DNA from: Bathynomus jamesi | Taxonomy: Eukaryota > Arthropoda > Malacostraca > Isopoda > Cirolanidae | Direction: 5' to 3' | Assembly: GCA_023014485.1 (NCBI GenBank) | Contig: JAJOZX010001074.1 | Coordinates: forward strand, 62,001-126,000 | Length of the DNA stretch: 64,000 nucleotides | Shown: positions 35,161 through 44,645 of the stretch, piece by piece | Layout: every line of letters begins with the position of its first letter | Position numbering within the stretch: position 1 is the stretch's first letter | Notes under the pieces: generated by a model | Told to the model about the DNA's origin: nothing | Seen by the model: the letters and a program-made list of their open reading frames with translations, nothing else | Databases searched by the model: none | Translations under genes and position numbers: made by a program

Positions 35161-35432
35161 TTCATGACCATTTAGAATTAATGGTCATGAATTAAAATTA
35201 GTTATTAAAATTAAAATAACTATTAATGGTCATGAATTAAAATTAGTTATTAAAATTTTCTTTAGTTAAAAACAGAGCTAAAATAATCATTAAAAATACT
35301 AACCAGTTATGGATAGTGGTTTGTGGTTTTCAATTTCCCTGATGTTCTTCAGGGATTAGATAGGTTAGGGGTCACCAGTTGACAGATTTTAGAATCGTTG
35401 ACAGGTCCAGGAATATCAGCACCGGTTGTATA

Positions 35433-35464
<32 letters not shown>

Positions 35465-35582
35465 CACTAAATTAAAAAGTTTATTGGCAAACGACTGGTC
35501 CATATGACAGACAGTAATAATGCAAGTTGAAATAAATAAATAAAATAATAAAATGCAAGTAAAAATACTCATATTGTTTCGT
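35161..35582. repeat. Duplicated AT-rich segment and (TA)n
   Basis: AATGGTCATGAATTAAAATT recurs at about 35180 and 35225. (TA)n lies at 35428-35464. No gene. Confidence 0.6.
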
Positions 35583-35589
35583 TTTCTTG

Positions 35590-37690
35590 TTTTTCCCCTT
35601 CTACTCCAGTTGGAGAGTGTTTCTTACTTCTGGGGTTAAACCTTAACCCTAAGGAATTTTTAGGTACAACCTAGTACTAGGCGTAAGATAGAGGTGCTGT
35701 ATCGTAGTATCTCCCCTACAATTTCTCCAGATGTTATACTATGGGCAGTTGGTTAAGGAACTCCACTGTAGATTTCTTTACTGCCCCTATCGCTCCCACC
35801 ACTATTGGGATGATCTCAGCTACATTCCACATTCTCCTTATTTCATGTTTGAGTCTCTGGTATTTTAAGACCTTTTCCCTTTCATAGTTAGGCACATTCC
35901 AGTCCGCTGGGACACCTACTTCCACCAAGAGGCATTTGTTACCCTCCTCTCACACTACGATATCTGGCCTGCATCCTGATACTCTGATATCAGTTGGTAT
36001 CTCATGATCATATAGGAGCAGCACTTTATCATTGTCTTCTATTCCTTGTGAAATATATTCCCAATGCTTTTCTGTTTCTAGCCCTATTTCATATTTCTTA
36101 CACAGCTTGAAGTGGATTAGCTTACAGACTGCATTGTGTCTGTCTGTCTGTCTGTCGTTTCCTCTGTGTAGGAGTATTTCGCATCCAGAGAGTATGTGAC
36201 TCACAGTCTGGGCTCTTTGAGCACAGTCTGCACATCCTAGTTTCATTTTTACCCTCGATATTTCTTTTGAACCAGTTTGTCTGTAGCGCCTGGTCTTGTG
36301 CTGCCACCACCAGCCGTTCATCTTCTGGTCTCAGTGACCCTCTTACTAGGAACTCCACGGTTTTTATCCCTCTCTATGTATGCTATGTTTAGCACCTTAT
36401 TTATTTATTTATTTTTATTTATTTATTTATTTAATAACTATTGCCTGCATAAGAAGGTTCACATGAGTTCCATTATATAAAGTACATTTCCAGTCTAAAT
36501 GGTACTTTTTTCATTTTCGTTAAAAAAAAATTAATTTTAAAGACTTTCGTCTTCAAAGATGGCATTAAAAAACTTGAAAGTATAAAGTTTCATAACTTAA
36601 AAACGTTGTTTCTTTATCGTTTTTATGTAATTTTGCTATTTTTGGGGGGATTTTTTTTATGTAGATATACGGGCCACATAAACAACAGCCGAGAAAGTTT
36701 CTTCTCGTAAAGCGCGGAATGTGTCTTAGACGTCATCTTTTTTGGAAACCATTGCCTGCTTCGCCTGATGAGCTTGCAGTACTGCAACGGCTTATTCAAC
36801 CTTCGCTTTAAGCGAGTTTCTGTCCTCCAGCATATGGAGGAGATCAGATCCTCTTTGTATATTATGCTGAATTTGTGCTCTTCCCAGTTCTCTCCTTTTC
36901 ATCTGATCTTTTCCTGTTATACCTTCTTTTATGGTGCTTATTGTTTCCATGAGAGGTTTATTTGCAATGTCTTCAAGCTGTTCAGGTCCTATGCCGGCGT
37001 CCACTAGATAATCATTTGCCGCCTTTGAAAATGTTGTTCGAGGCTTTTCACGTTCATGGTCTCTTACAAATCTGACTAGCCTTCCTTCTCCTTCCTTTAT
37101 GTACTGTGCTAATCCTATTATTGTGGCTTTGTGCACTTGGTCTATTAGCGCAAGCCCTAATCCACCGACCCTCCTTGGCAGGTATAGCCTTGGTGTGCAT
37201 TGGTTCTTACAGTATATATGATCTTATGCGCATGGAGCATTTTTCTGGGTGATTGTATCCAGTGTGTTGATTTCTAGCTAGGTCCAATTGATTATGCCAA
37301 AATTGTATGACAGTACGGGTGCTACCAGTGAACTTATGGATAGGATCTTATTTTACCGTTTAGATGGGATTTTAGGATTAGTTTTATTCTTTTTAAAATA
37401 TTCTTTTCGCACTCTTTCTTTCATGAGTCATTTGCCATCTTTTCCGATTCTTCATTCCCAGATATTTATACGTAGCCTCTCGCTCTAGTTCTTCTCTCAC
37501 GATATTGTCCACCCTGATTGTTTGATTACACCTTTTGCCTTTGCTTAGTGCGACAGTGGCACATTTCTCAAGACTAAACTCCATCTGGATGTCATCCGAG
37601 AACTTTTTTACTTCCCTGATCTCTTCCGTTAGCTCGCTTTTGGTCGGGGGCGTACAGTTTTAGGTCGTCCATGTAGTACAAGAATAGCAA
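35590..37690 (-). mobile_element. R2/Hero-like non-LTR element, 3' part with restriction-like endonuclease
   Basis: Read on the minus strand, it starts near 37690 with YYMDDLKLYAPDQ (the reverse transcriptase catalytic box) and MEFSLEKCATVALSKGKR. After frame breaks comes the thumb region RVGGLGLAL and HKATIIGLAQYIKEGEGR (36792-37200). The C-terminal zinc motif is CADCAQRAQTVSHILSGC followed by RHNAVCKLIHFKLCKKY (36060-36250). The restriction-like endonuclease then has SGCRPDIVV and CLLVEVGVPADWNV (35870-35960), ending IIPIVVGAIGAVKKSTVEFL. This layout is typical of R2/NeSL/Hero elements. It is frameshifted, with an in-frame (GTCT)n expansion near 36138. Confidence 0.75.
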
Positions 37691-37761
37691 TACAAATGAG
37701 AAATAGGAATGTCGAAGTTAAGTGGAGCTACGGACAAACTTTTTCGTACCATGAAAAGCAA

Positions 37762-37900
37762 AAAACTCCCCATAAAATACTGTTACTGCGAAAGAAATAA
37801 AATTCACGCGATACATTACTTCTAGTAACTTCGTTACTAGAAGTAATGTTCCATATGAATTTTATTTCCTTCACTGTAACAGTCTTTTGTGGAGTTTTAT
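37762..37900. repeat. Near-perfect hairpin
   Basis: The centre is a perfect inverted repeat, CATTACTTCTAGTAAC then TTC then GTTACTAGAAGTAATG (about 37815-37850). Weaker pairing extends outward (AAAACTCC with GGAGTTTT, and TACTGTTAC with GTAACAGTC). It may be a small foldback MITE. No gene is inside. Confidence 0.7.
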
Positions 37901-38232
37901 TTTTAAATCAAATGCGCGACATCAGGACCGATGCGCGACCCAACCATTGGCAATTTTACCCTACAAGCATTGAAAAAGCAAGCAAATAAAGAACTCCGAA
38001 TTGGTTTAATTTTCTATTTCATTTTTGAGTTTTCATTAAGTAACTGTTTGGCGTTGCGCATTGGATACCTTAATTATAATTTATAGGGGTTGGCCTCTAC
38101 CCAAGAACGAAGATGCGGTTACGCGCTTCGCGAGTACCATTCTTCTCGTATTTAAGTCAGTCTCCACGTTACGTTTTGTCACCATCTTGTAAGCACTAAA
38201 GACCGCGCGCATGAAGTCTTATTTTCGACTTT

Positions 38233-38264
<32 letters not shown>

Positions 38265-38436
38265 GCGTGACTGACGATGACTACACGCAAAAAAGTTCCA
38301 ACCGCTGAACCGCGAAATGCCATTTTTTTTTAGCAAAAACGGCCGCATTTTGCGTTTTAGGAAAAGGAGAAACGTTTTCGCTTTACAATTGTTACTTTGA
38401 AGTTTTACTCGTGTGTGTGTGTGTTATACACACATA
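37901..38436. other. Non-coding DNA with (GCAC)n tract
   Basis: (ACGC)n occupies about 38233-38267 and (GT)n 38411-38424. No gene or element boundary is recognised. Confidence 0.5.
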
Positions 38437-38775
38437 AGGTGTCCCATAAGTCCGGTCTCAGAAAAATTTATTTAAATTAAATTTACAAAAGTAATACATT
38501 AGAACTAAAACAAATGTTCAAATTGATGTCTTGTTTTGGGACCTTTTTTTTTTGACGCGGGTAGAATAACACACAATGGCTAATATAGAAGTGAGGCTTT
38601 TTCCTGAGTGTAACCCACTTGCATGGTAGCCACTGCGTGTTATTCTACCTGCGACTAAAAAAAAGTTCCAAAACAAGACATCAGTTTGAAAATTTGTTTT
38701 CGTTCTAATGTATTACTTTTATAAATTTAATTTAAAATAAATTTTCCTATGAAACCGGACTTATGGGACACCCTG
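38437..38775. mobile_element. Mariner-type foldback MITE
   Basis: The ends are AGGTGTCCCATAAGTCCGGT and the inverted equivalent at 38755-38775. Arms of about 150 bp are inverted copies across the element, for example the TGTTTTGGGACCTTTTTTTT block and its complement. TA lies on both outer sides (38435-38436, 38776-38777), consistent with a TA target. Confidence 0.85.
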
Positions 38776-38816
<41 letters not shown>

Positions 38817-38971
38817 TGTAACCTAAAGGAAGTGGCCTAAATTTCGATGTGGCCTATTTAATTTGAAATCTACAGTGTGTTGACAAAAGTAAATAAAGAC
38901 CCTGTTTTTCCATGCTTTTTATTTGATAGTAAAAGTCAGTAAATAATATTAAATTTGTTAAATCAATGTAT

Positions 38972-39388
38972 TTAGAATAGTGTTCCTCTCCCCTCTCCAT
39001 TCTGTAAAGGTGACACACGTTCTGGCATTCCATTCATAAACTTTGCCAATTGTTCTTGAGGACAATTATCATGTTGTCTATTTACTTTTCGTAACCTTCT
39101 GTAGAAAGCCACTGTGGGATTGCGCGCATAGTGTCGGGTCTGCGTAACCTCATAATGAAAATTACGTCTATAGCTAGCTTTTAGGATGAAACTGCATAGC
39201 CTTAGTTTTTGTAACTTTAAAAAGAATATCATGTTTCTGCGAATACGCTGGTCCCCTAGCTTAATTCCAAAGTATGCTCTATACATTGTCTTCACAAATT
39301 TAGTGATTTGGGACTGGTTATTTGGCATGGTAACCGTCCCACATATGTAGCAGAATCTATTGGGATCATTTTTACACGCTCTATTCAT
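38972..39388 (-). pseudogene. Fragment of a repeated FCYICG cysteine-motif protein family
   Basis: The frame begins MNRACKNDPNRFCYICGTVT and continues ITKFVKTMYRAYFGIKLGDQ. From memory this opening (NDPDxFCYVCGxFT, then KxAYxxYFGxxxxDQ) recurs in many uncharacterised, multi-copy arthropod proteins, probably element-borne. After DQ the expected Cys-rich continuation is lost and the sequence becomes Lys/Arg-rich without known motifs, suggesting a frameshift or fusion. The role is unknown. The start matches the usual start of the family; the end does not. Confidence 0.5.
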
Positions 39389-40054
39389 TATGAAATATTT
39401 TATCTATATGCCTGAAAAGTAAAAAAAGATATTATACAAGTGAAACAAGTGATGATAGATGTTACTGTTCCAATTCCGCTTTGACAAAATCACGAAAAAT
39501 TCTATTTACTTATGAGGCCATAGCCGGATAACCTGAGCTGATTGAGAAAAACGGATTGCAGATTCGAAATCAGCAGGAAAAACTATAAGAATCACTTACA
39601 AAACCCTTGACAGCAAAATTGATGCATATACCAGTGTAGTAGTTTGAATTAAACAATTTATTGTTACTAAACTGTAATAAAAATTAACTCGTATAGAAAA
39701 AAAGACATTACAGTATTTCCAAAAAACAATGTACTTTTATCGTAATAGACCACGCTGGTCTTCTGGGGTTAATGGGGGGGTTTGTTGAGAAGAATGGCGG
39801 AAAGAAGGGCAACTGTATGTTAGTTTCGATTACTTTTAATGTAACCACATTCGTTTCTGTTTTTTGCTTTTTAATAAACACACTACTTCTAAATAAAAAT
39901 TGCAAAATAGTTTGCTCCTTAAATCTGTATTTTGATAATTTTAAACGTATCGTGAAATAATCCAGGATTCAAAGTAAGAATTATAGAGCTAGCTTATAAT
40001 TCCGTCCGTCTAGAACAAGTTCAAGGACTCAATTCACCAGTGTATAGACTAAGC
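39389..40054. other. AT-rich DNA, nothing recognised
   Basis: Short open frames are present but none carries a recognisable domain. No repeat boundary is evident before the MITE at 40055. Confidence 0.5.
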
Positions 40055-40246
40055 CAGGGGTAACCAACCTTTTTTTTGTTTACCGCCCACTGTTACGATT
40101 TTTTGAAAATTGAAAAAGCTTTTCGCCCACCTTAGATCAAAAAGAATAAATTAACATAATCGATAAAATACATAATGAAATAAATGTTTAATTACCTTTA
40201 ATGTGAGCCCATTAGTGGGCGCTACCGCCCACGTTGGTGACCCCTG
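40055..40246. mobile_element. 192-bp hAT MITE with 8-bp duplication
   Basis: The exact duplication GACTAAGC lies at 40047-40054 and 40247-40254. The ends are CAGGGGTAACCAACC and GGTGACCCCTG. The inside contains GCCCAC/GTGGGC words near both ends. It is non-coding. Confidence 0.9.
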
Positions 40247-41322
40247 GACTAAGCTAAGCCTCGCAATGCTTCTCATTGTAAACTCACTCACTTCGGTAAC
40301 ACTCGGAAATCTCGGACAGCACGCAAAATGTTAAGAATAAGTAGCGTAATTGGTTTAGAATTTAGATACTGACTAGGACAGTTCTCTTCGAAAAAGGCAA
40401 AATCGTAGGCTTAAATGGGGCACACAGTCTATTGTTCAAATCTGCAATTCCGTCTAATCGAACAGCGACTCTCATCATTTTTCTTAACTTGATTCTAATT
40501 ATCATAAAATGGCGTTCATAACGCGAGTTTGGTTCTAACAAAGAGAATTGCAAATTTCAAAAACAAGCTGTCATAATGAGGAAGATGCACGTTTCGCTGT
40601 TATATGAAAGAGGTCAATGACAATAAATATCACTCGCTGGGCTAAAAGCGAGTAAATTATATGGAAAGCTTTGTTTATGGCTGAGTTGTATACGAGTCTG
40701 TTGTAAATCGTGATGTAAACTTCTGTAAATAAATGATAGCCTACCTTTGTGAATTCGTTTAAAAAATTAACTTTAGATCGTGTCCAAATGGAAAAACTAA
40801 ATTAATGCGGGTGAGGTAATTATTGCCTTGTCTGACTGCCTTTATAAATAAGATTACAACTTCAGGTTAAGCGAATTTATTCGGTTGGTCTATTTGAATT
40901 CTGCATCATGCTTGCAAATGGTAGTGTCGTTATTATCTATCAACCTTACTCTTTCCATGCGGACGAGAGAGTAGGTATTTCTTAACGCTGTAGGTTGGCA
41001 TAGGCCTCAGTAGGTTAGGTATAGGTCCTATAAGTGAACCATACTGTAAAATAGAATTATGTAATGAGAATGGAAATGACTTTATGGTTATTAATGGTTT
41101 TAACTTTGTAAAACGAAAGGCAAATAGTGTTTTAAGAGATTCATACGGTTTTTTGCGATAAAACATATCTTTATTAAATAGCTCTTCCGTGGAATCAGTT
41201 ACTGTGATGATGATCGGGTAAGATTTACCGAACTGAATAAATACGTGTAATTGTGATCTTATGAATAAGAAATAGGCGGCCGTGCCTTCCTGTCTGTTTA
41301 TGAACTGCCCCATTCGCGCGGA
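40247..41322 (+). other. Region upstream of the M13 exon
   Basis: No other gene is present. The 45 bases before the ATG are GC-rich (GGCGGCCGTGCC, TTCGCGCGGA), unlike the AT-rich DNA further up. A weak acceptor (AAGAAATAG) lies at 41266-41274. I cannot tell whether transcription starts here or the exon is spliced from upstream. Confidence 0.4.
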
Positions 41323-41847
41323 ATGAAGCGGTTTCAGGATTCGCCTCCGAGACCCAGAGTTTTGGTAACGGACATTGACTATCCGCCCCGGTCCGTGAAC
41401 GGGGACATAAATCGGCTTTCCTTTGGGGAAAAACAGTCCCGACTCGAGTTCATCGGGACACCCATGAAAGCGGGGATGACCGGACCCAATGGGAACAAGA
41501 GGGGGTCTATCCCCGAGTTGGACCCGGAGGGCGAGGGTGCCACCCCGTCGGACACGATGCTGTCCCACAGTGCCAAAATCCCGATACACGACGATGACGA
41601 CGACGACGATTTGACGACGCAGAACCGAAGTTGCGTCAAAAGGAAGCAGTCGGGCGGGAAGTTGGGAAGAATGGCGAGCAAGCACGGGCTCACCCACAAA
41701 GGCCTTCTCCTCCTACTCTTCTTCGCCACGCTTTGTTTCCTGCTCTTCGTGGCACTCCTGGTGATGGGTGCCATGTGGCCGACAAATACCGGCATTCAAG
41801 AGAAGGACGTTTGCCTCACGCCAGACTGTCTTAGGGCCTCGGCGCAG
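41323..41847 (+). CDS. M13 (neprilysin/ECE-like) metallopeptidase, N-terminal coding exon
   Basis: This is the only supported host gene. The exon encodes 175 residues of a type II membrane zinc peptidase that would cleave peptides outside the cell. Residues 1-126 are a polar cytoplasmic tail with an acidic HDDDDDDD run (about 89-96) and a basic stretch before the membrane. Residues about 127-151 (GLLLLLFFATLCFLLFVALL onward) are a single membrane anchor. The ectodomain starts with KDVCLTPDCLRASAQ, the conserved first cysteine pair of M13 proteins. The exon ends in CAG|GTTAGT, phase 0; the four codons after it run into a stop and are intron. The catalytic HExxH and downstream Glu must lie in later exons, none of which is in the remaining 22 kb. 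Confidence 0.85.
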
Positions 41848-41988
41848 GTTAGTCGTTAGGGTATATATATATATATATTATATATATATATATATGAATA
41901 AAAACCACGAAGGGAAAAGAAACACAAAGTGGTGCCCTTCTTGGTTTTATTCATCATAATATTTTTCACGTCACTTTCGTTAAATAAT

Positions 41989-42033
<45 letters not shown>
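41848..42033. repeat. Intron start with (TA)n tracts
   Basis: (TA)n lies at 41862-41895 and 41994-42033, with an AT-rich stretch between. This is intronic if the M13 gene continues rightward. Confidence 0.7.
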
Positions 42034-42034
<1 letters not shown>

Positions 42035-42275
42035 CGGGTGCGGCAAAAATAACGCCCTTTTTAGTTTATTCTTTTATTGAAGGAAATAAATCAATTACAG
42101 CATTTTAAGAGAAATAATAAGGTTTTTAAGAAAAATACAGCATTTTAAGAAAAATAAGTACTTTCTCAGTAAAAACTAAAAAATAACTGGAATTTAATTA
42201 ATTTTGTGGTTGGCTCAATACACCTTAAAAAAAGATGTACAATTATTAAAAGGGCGTTACTTTTGCCGCACCCGG
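42034..42275. mobile_element. Mariner-type MITE in (TA)n
   Basis: The ends are ACGGGTGCGGCAAAAATAAC and an inverted partner ending GCCGCACCCGG. TA lies on both outer sides. The terminal repeats continue into CGCCCTTTT/AAAAGGGCG. No coding sequence is present. Confidence 0.88.
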
Positions 42276-42678
42276 TATAATATATATAATATATATATAT
42301 ATACACACATACACACACACACGAGTAGTTATATTCAAACCCCAAAATAGGGATATCCTTATATTAAGTATTGTTTGAATAGTGATTTAACTTCACAAAT
42401 CGGTATGAATTAAAATAAATGTCAATTTGTGCAAGAAAATTAAGGCCCGTCCAGATTAGGGCTGCCCCATCAATAGTGGTCTGAGTTCCCCACTTTAACT
42501 CCCTCCCCTACTTTCCCCATGGCCAAAAAGTAGTCCAGAAAAGTGTCAGTTTCAGTGTTGGTGTAAAGTTTCGATTTCTGCAAATGTCATCTCGAATATT
42601 TGATGCAGTGTTGCTGTAACCTTGGCACTACTTTTTAGCGCCAAAATTTAACAACTCTTGTAATATACTCTCTACGAC

Positions 42679-42713
<35 letters not shown>
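42276..42713. other. Non-coding DNA with microsatellites
   Basis: (TA)n and (CA)n lie at 42277-42322, and (TA)n at 42681-42711. No gene is recognised between them. Confidence 0.55.
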
Positions 42714-42715
<2 letters not shown>

Positions 42716-42738
42716 CAAACCCACGAGGAAAGAAAATT

Positions 42739-42783
42739 ACTCCAAGACCTTTGTGTATTCAGCAATACACCTCGTCAGGGAAT
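42739..42783 (-). ncRNA. Hammerhead-ribozyme-like motif, degenerate (Penelope terminus)
   Basis: The minus strand reads ATTCC, CTGACGAG, stem GTGTA/TACAC with a TTGCTGAA loop, then AAAGG where intact copies have GAAAGG, so one core base is missing. The closing strand GGAGT still pairs with ATTCC through one G-U. It is probably an inactive relative of the motifs at 44600 and 48299. Confidence 0.5.
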
Positions 42784-42827
42784 TCCTTAACGAGGGGTAT
42801 TGTTGAATACACGAAAGGCCTTGGAAT
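42782..42827 (+). ncRNA. Second hammerhead-like motif, core mutated
   Basis: The plus strand has ATTCC, then TTAACGA in place of CTGACGA, a stem with GGTATTGTTGAATAC, then CGAAAGGCCTT and GGAAT. It overlaps the minus-strand motif at a shared GGAATTCC palindrome, so the two form an inverted pair. The conserved core CUGA is lost, so cleavage is unlikely. Confidence 0.45.
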
Positions 42828-43358
42828 CATTCATTCATTTCACGTGTCTAGTGTGAAATTCCTTATATATATATATATGATACACACAGACCGTGCATGG
42901 AACAAGGAACTCTTCTAGGAAGATTAAATCCACTCTAGTCCGAATAATAGTAATGGTAAATGACAAATACTATAGTTTTTTTCCTTTTTCATGATGCTAG
43001 CCGACGTGGGCAATGGGTCACTCGCAAAGAGATCCCAAAAATATAGCTTCCATCACCAGCTATCTACAAAGCAGATAGGATCCACTTTTGGGACAGGATC
43101 TAGGGTTTAAAGCAGCCTAGCCCAGCTACATTTAGAACCTCAATATAAGCAAAAGACTCGCTGCCTTCACGTCAGATTGAATACATCAAAGACAAAGGGG
43201 TAACTATTATATTTTTAGCCAAACACCAAAACTTAAACCTCAACTGGCAGAATTAAGGGAAGCTATATTTTTGGGACTTCTTTGCGAGTGACCCGTTGCC
43301 CACGTCGGGTTAGCATCATGAAAGAGAAAAAACTATAGTATTTGTCATTTACCATTAC

Positions 43359-44112
43359 CAGAGCTGGGCAGTATTTAAATACATTTGTATTTAAATACGT
43401 ATTTAAATACATTTGTGTATTTAGAACTGTATTTATAAATACATTGTTTTTCATGTATTTAAATACAGTATTTAAATACTTTAATGAGTATTTAAATACA
43501 ATGTATTTAAATACTCAAAATATAAAAATGTAAATACTTTTACTGGTTTAATACATGTTCTGTACTAGCACAGTATGACGCATCGACAGTGTAGTACAGC
43601 ATGGTTCATGTTTCAACGTGTCAGTTCAATCAGTTGTGTGCCACTCTTAGTCGAAAGTGGTTGATTTCTTTATCGTGTACGTGTCATGGCTTCAACAAGC
43701 AAATCCGGTGAATCAAACAGTGATATATCTGCAGATAACAATTTAGTGCACCCTCTGTTTGATGGAAAATACTTTAAAATTAAATCTAAAGATGGTAATA
43801 AGGTAAAGTGCACCTGCTTGCTGTGTAAACACGAAGTCTCTGCTGCAAGCAATGCTACAACGAATCTGTACACTCATCCTTTATCAAGCATTTTATATTG
43901 TTGTTACTCAGGAATTAGTGAATGCATATGTTAAAATTTGTATGTATTTAAAATGTATTTACAAATGTATTTAAATACAATTGATGTATTTTGTATTTAG
44001 TATCTAAATACATTCGTAAAATGTATTTAGTATTTAGTATTTAAATACATTTCTCCCATGTATTTAGTATTTAGTATTTAAATACATTCAATGTATTTAT
44101 TGCCCAGCTCTG
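43359..44112 (+). mobile_element. hAT derivative with ATTTAAATAC subterminal repeats, 8-bp duplication
   Basis: The exact duplication ACCATTAC lies at 43351-43358 and 44113-44120. The ends are CAGAGCTGGGCA and its perfect inverted partner. Both subterminal regions (about 150-200 bp) are made of GTATTTAAATAC words. A BED-finger coding remnant lies inside. Confidence 0.93.
43686..43934 (+). pseudogene. hAT transposase N terminus, BED-type zinc finger
   Basis: The frame starts MASTSKSGESNSDISADNN and contains FKIKSKDGNKVKCTCLLCKH followed by SNATTNLYTH. The C-x2-C pair and downstream His match the start of a BED zinc finger, used by hAT transposases to bind their ends. The frame stops soon after, and no RNase-H-like core remains in the 754-bp element. 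It is an internal-deletion derivative. Confidence 0.7.
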
Positions 44113-44249
44113 ACCATTACTTATTTGGACTATAGTGGATTTAATCTTCCGAGAAGAGTTCCTTGTTCCATGCACGGTCTGTGTGTATCATAAAAAACCT
44201 CAGGGAACCATTCTGAGTTCATATATATATACACACACGCGTTGAACCT

Positions 44250-44395
44250 TACCTTATGTTGTTTCGTGCGTTGGTCTCTCTTCACACGGAGGTCAAGCTG
44301 GTGGCCCCGCCTCTAGTCCTGGCTTGGTGGAGGAGCGAGTTGCTCTCTTGCGCTCCACCTTACATATCCAGGTACACCCGGCTCATCAGGTACCG
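44250..44395 (-). mobile_element. LINE C-terminal tail fragment
   Basis: The minus strand matches the segment at 51205-51345 over about 140 bases. The shared words on the plus strand are GAGGTCAAGCT, GGCCCCGCCTCT-like DNA, CTCTTGCGCTCCAC and CCGGCTCATCA. In frame it reads roughly ESNSLLHQ and GGATSLT, a recurrent LINE C-terminal ending. No complete frame remains. Confidence 0.5.
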
Positions 44396-44426
<31 letters not shown>

Positions 44427-44599
44427 GACTACCTATATAATGATAAGCCTTATTAGCAGGATATAAATCCCATAATATATATACGGTATATATTATATAT
44501 AATATATATATTTATATATATATATATATGGGATGAATTTCACAATTAAACACGTGAAATGAATGAATGCTGCCAACTCACAAGGAAAAAGAAAAACCG
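44396..44599. repeat. (CA)n and (TA)n tracts
   Basis: (AC)n lies at 44400-44426 and imperfect (TA)n at 44474-44530. The outer end of the left Penelope copy begins in the TTTCACGTG-containing region near 44540. Confidence 0.8.
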
Positions 44600-44645
44600 A
44601 TTCCAAGGCCTTTCGTGTATTCAGAGCTACACCTCGTCAGGGAAT
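44600..44645 (-). ncRNA. Candidate hammerhead ribozyme at left Penelope end
   Basis: The minus strand has stem I ATTCC paired with GGAAT, the core CTGACGA, stem II GTGTA/TACAC with loop GCTCTGAA, then GAAA, then self-complementary AGGCCT as a minimal stem III. The predicted cleavage is after the T just before GGAAT. One extra G lies between the core and stem II. Penelope-like elements are known to carry minimal hammerheads; the palindromic stem III would favour dimers. Confidence 0.65.

Larger units (their letters stand above)
42877..44191. mobile_element. Foldback element with about 180-bp arms, interrupted by a hAT
   Basis: The left arm runs 42877-43055. Its inverted copy on the right is 43260-43358 plus 44113-44191, split by the hAT insertion. 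The ends are ATGATACACACAGACCGTGC and its complement. The unique centre (43056-43259) is non-coding. The superfamily is unknown because no target duplication is obvious. Confidence 0.85.

Noticed and set aside
40933..41795. Long minus-strand frames (254 and 138 codons) opposite the M13 exon
   Set aside because: No recognisable domain. They lie antisense to a coding exon with a clear membrane anchor and a conserved M13 cysteine motif.
43359..44112. CRISPR-like array from the regular ATTTAAATAC words
   Set aside because: The words lack regular unique spacers and lie in the subterminal zones of a hAT with an 8-bp target duplication in eukaryotic DNA.
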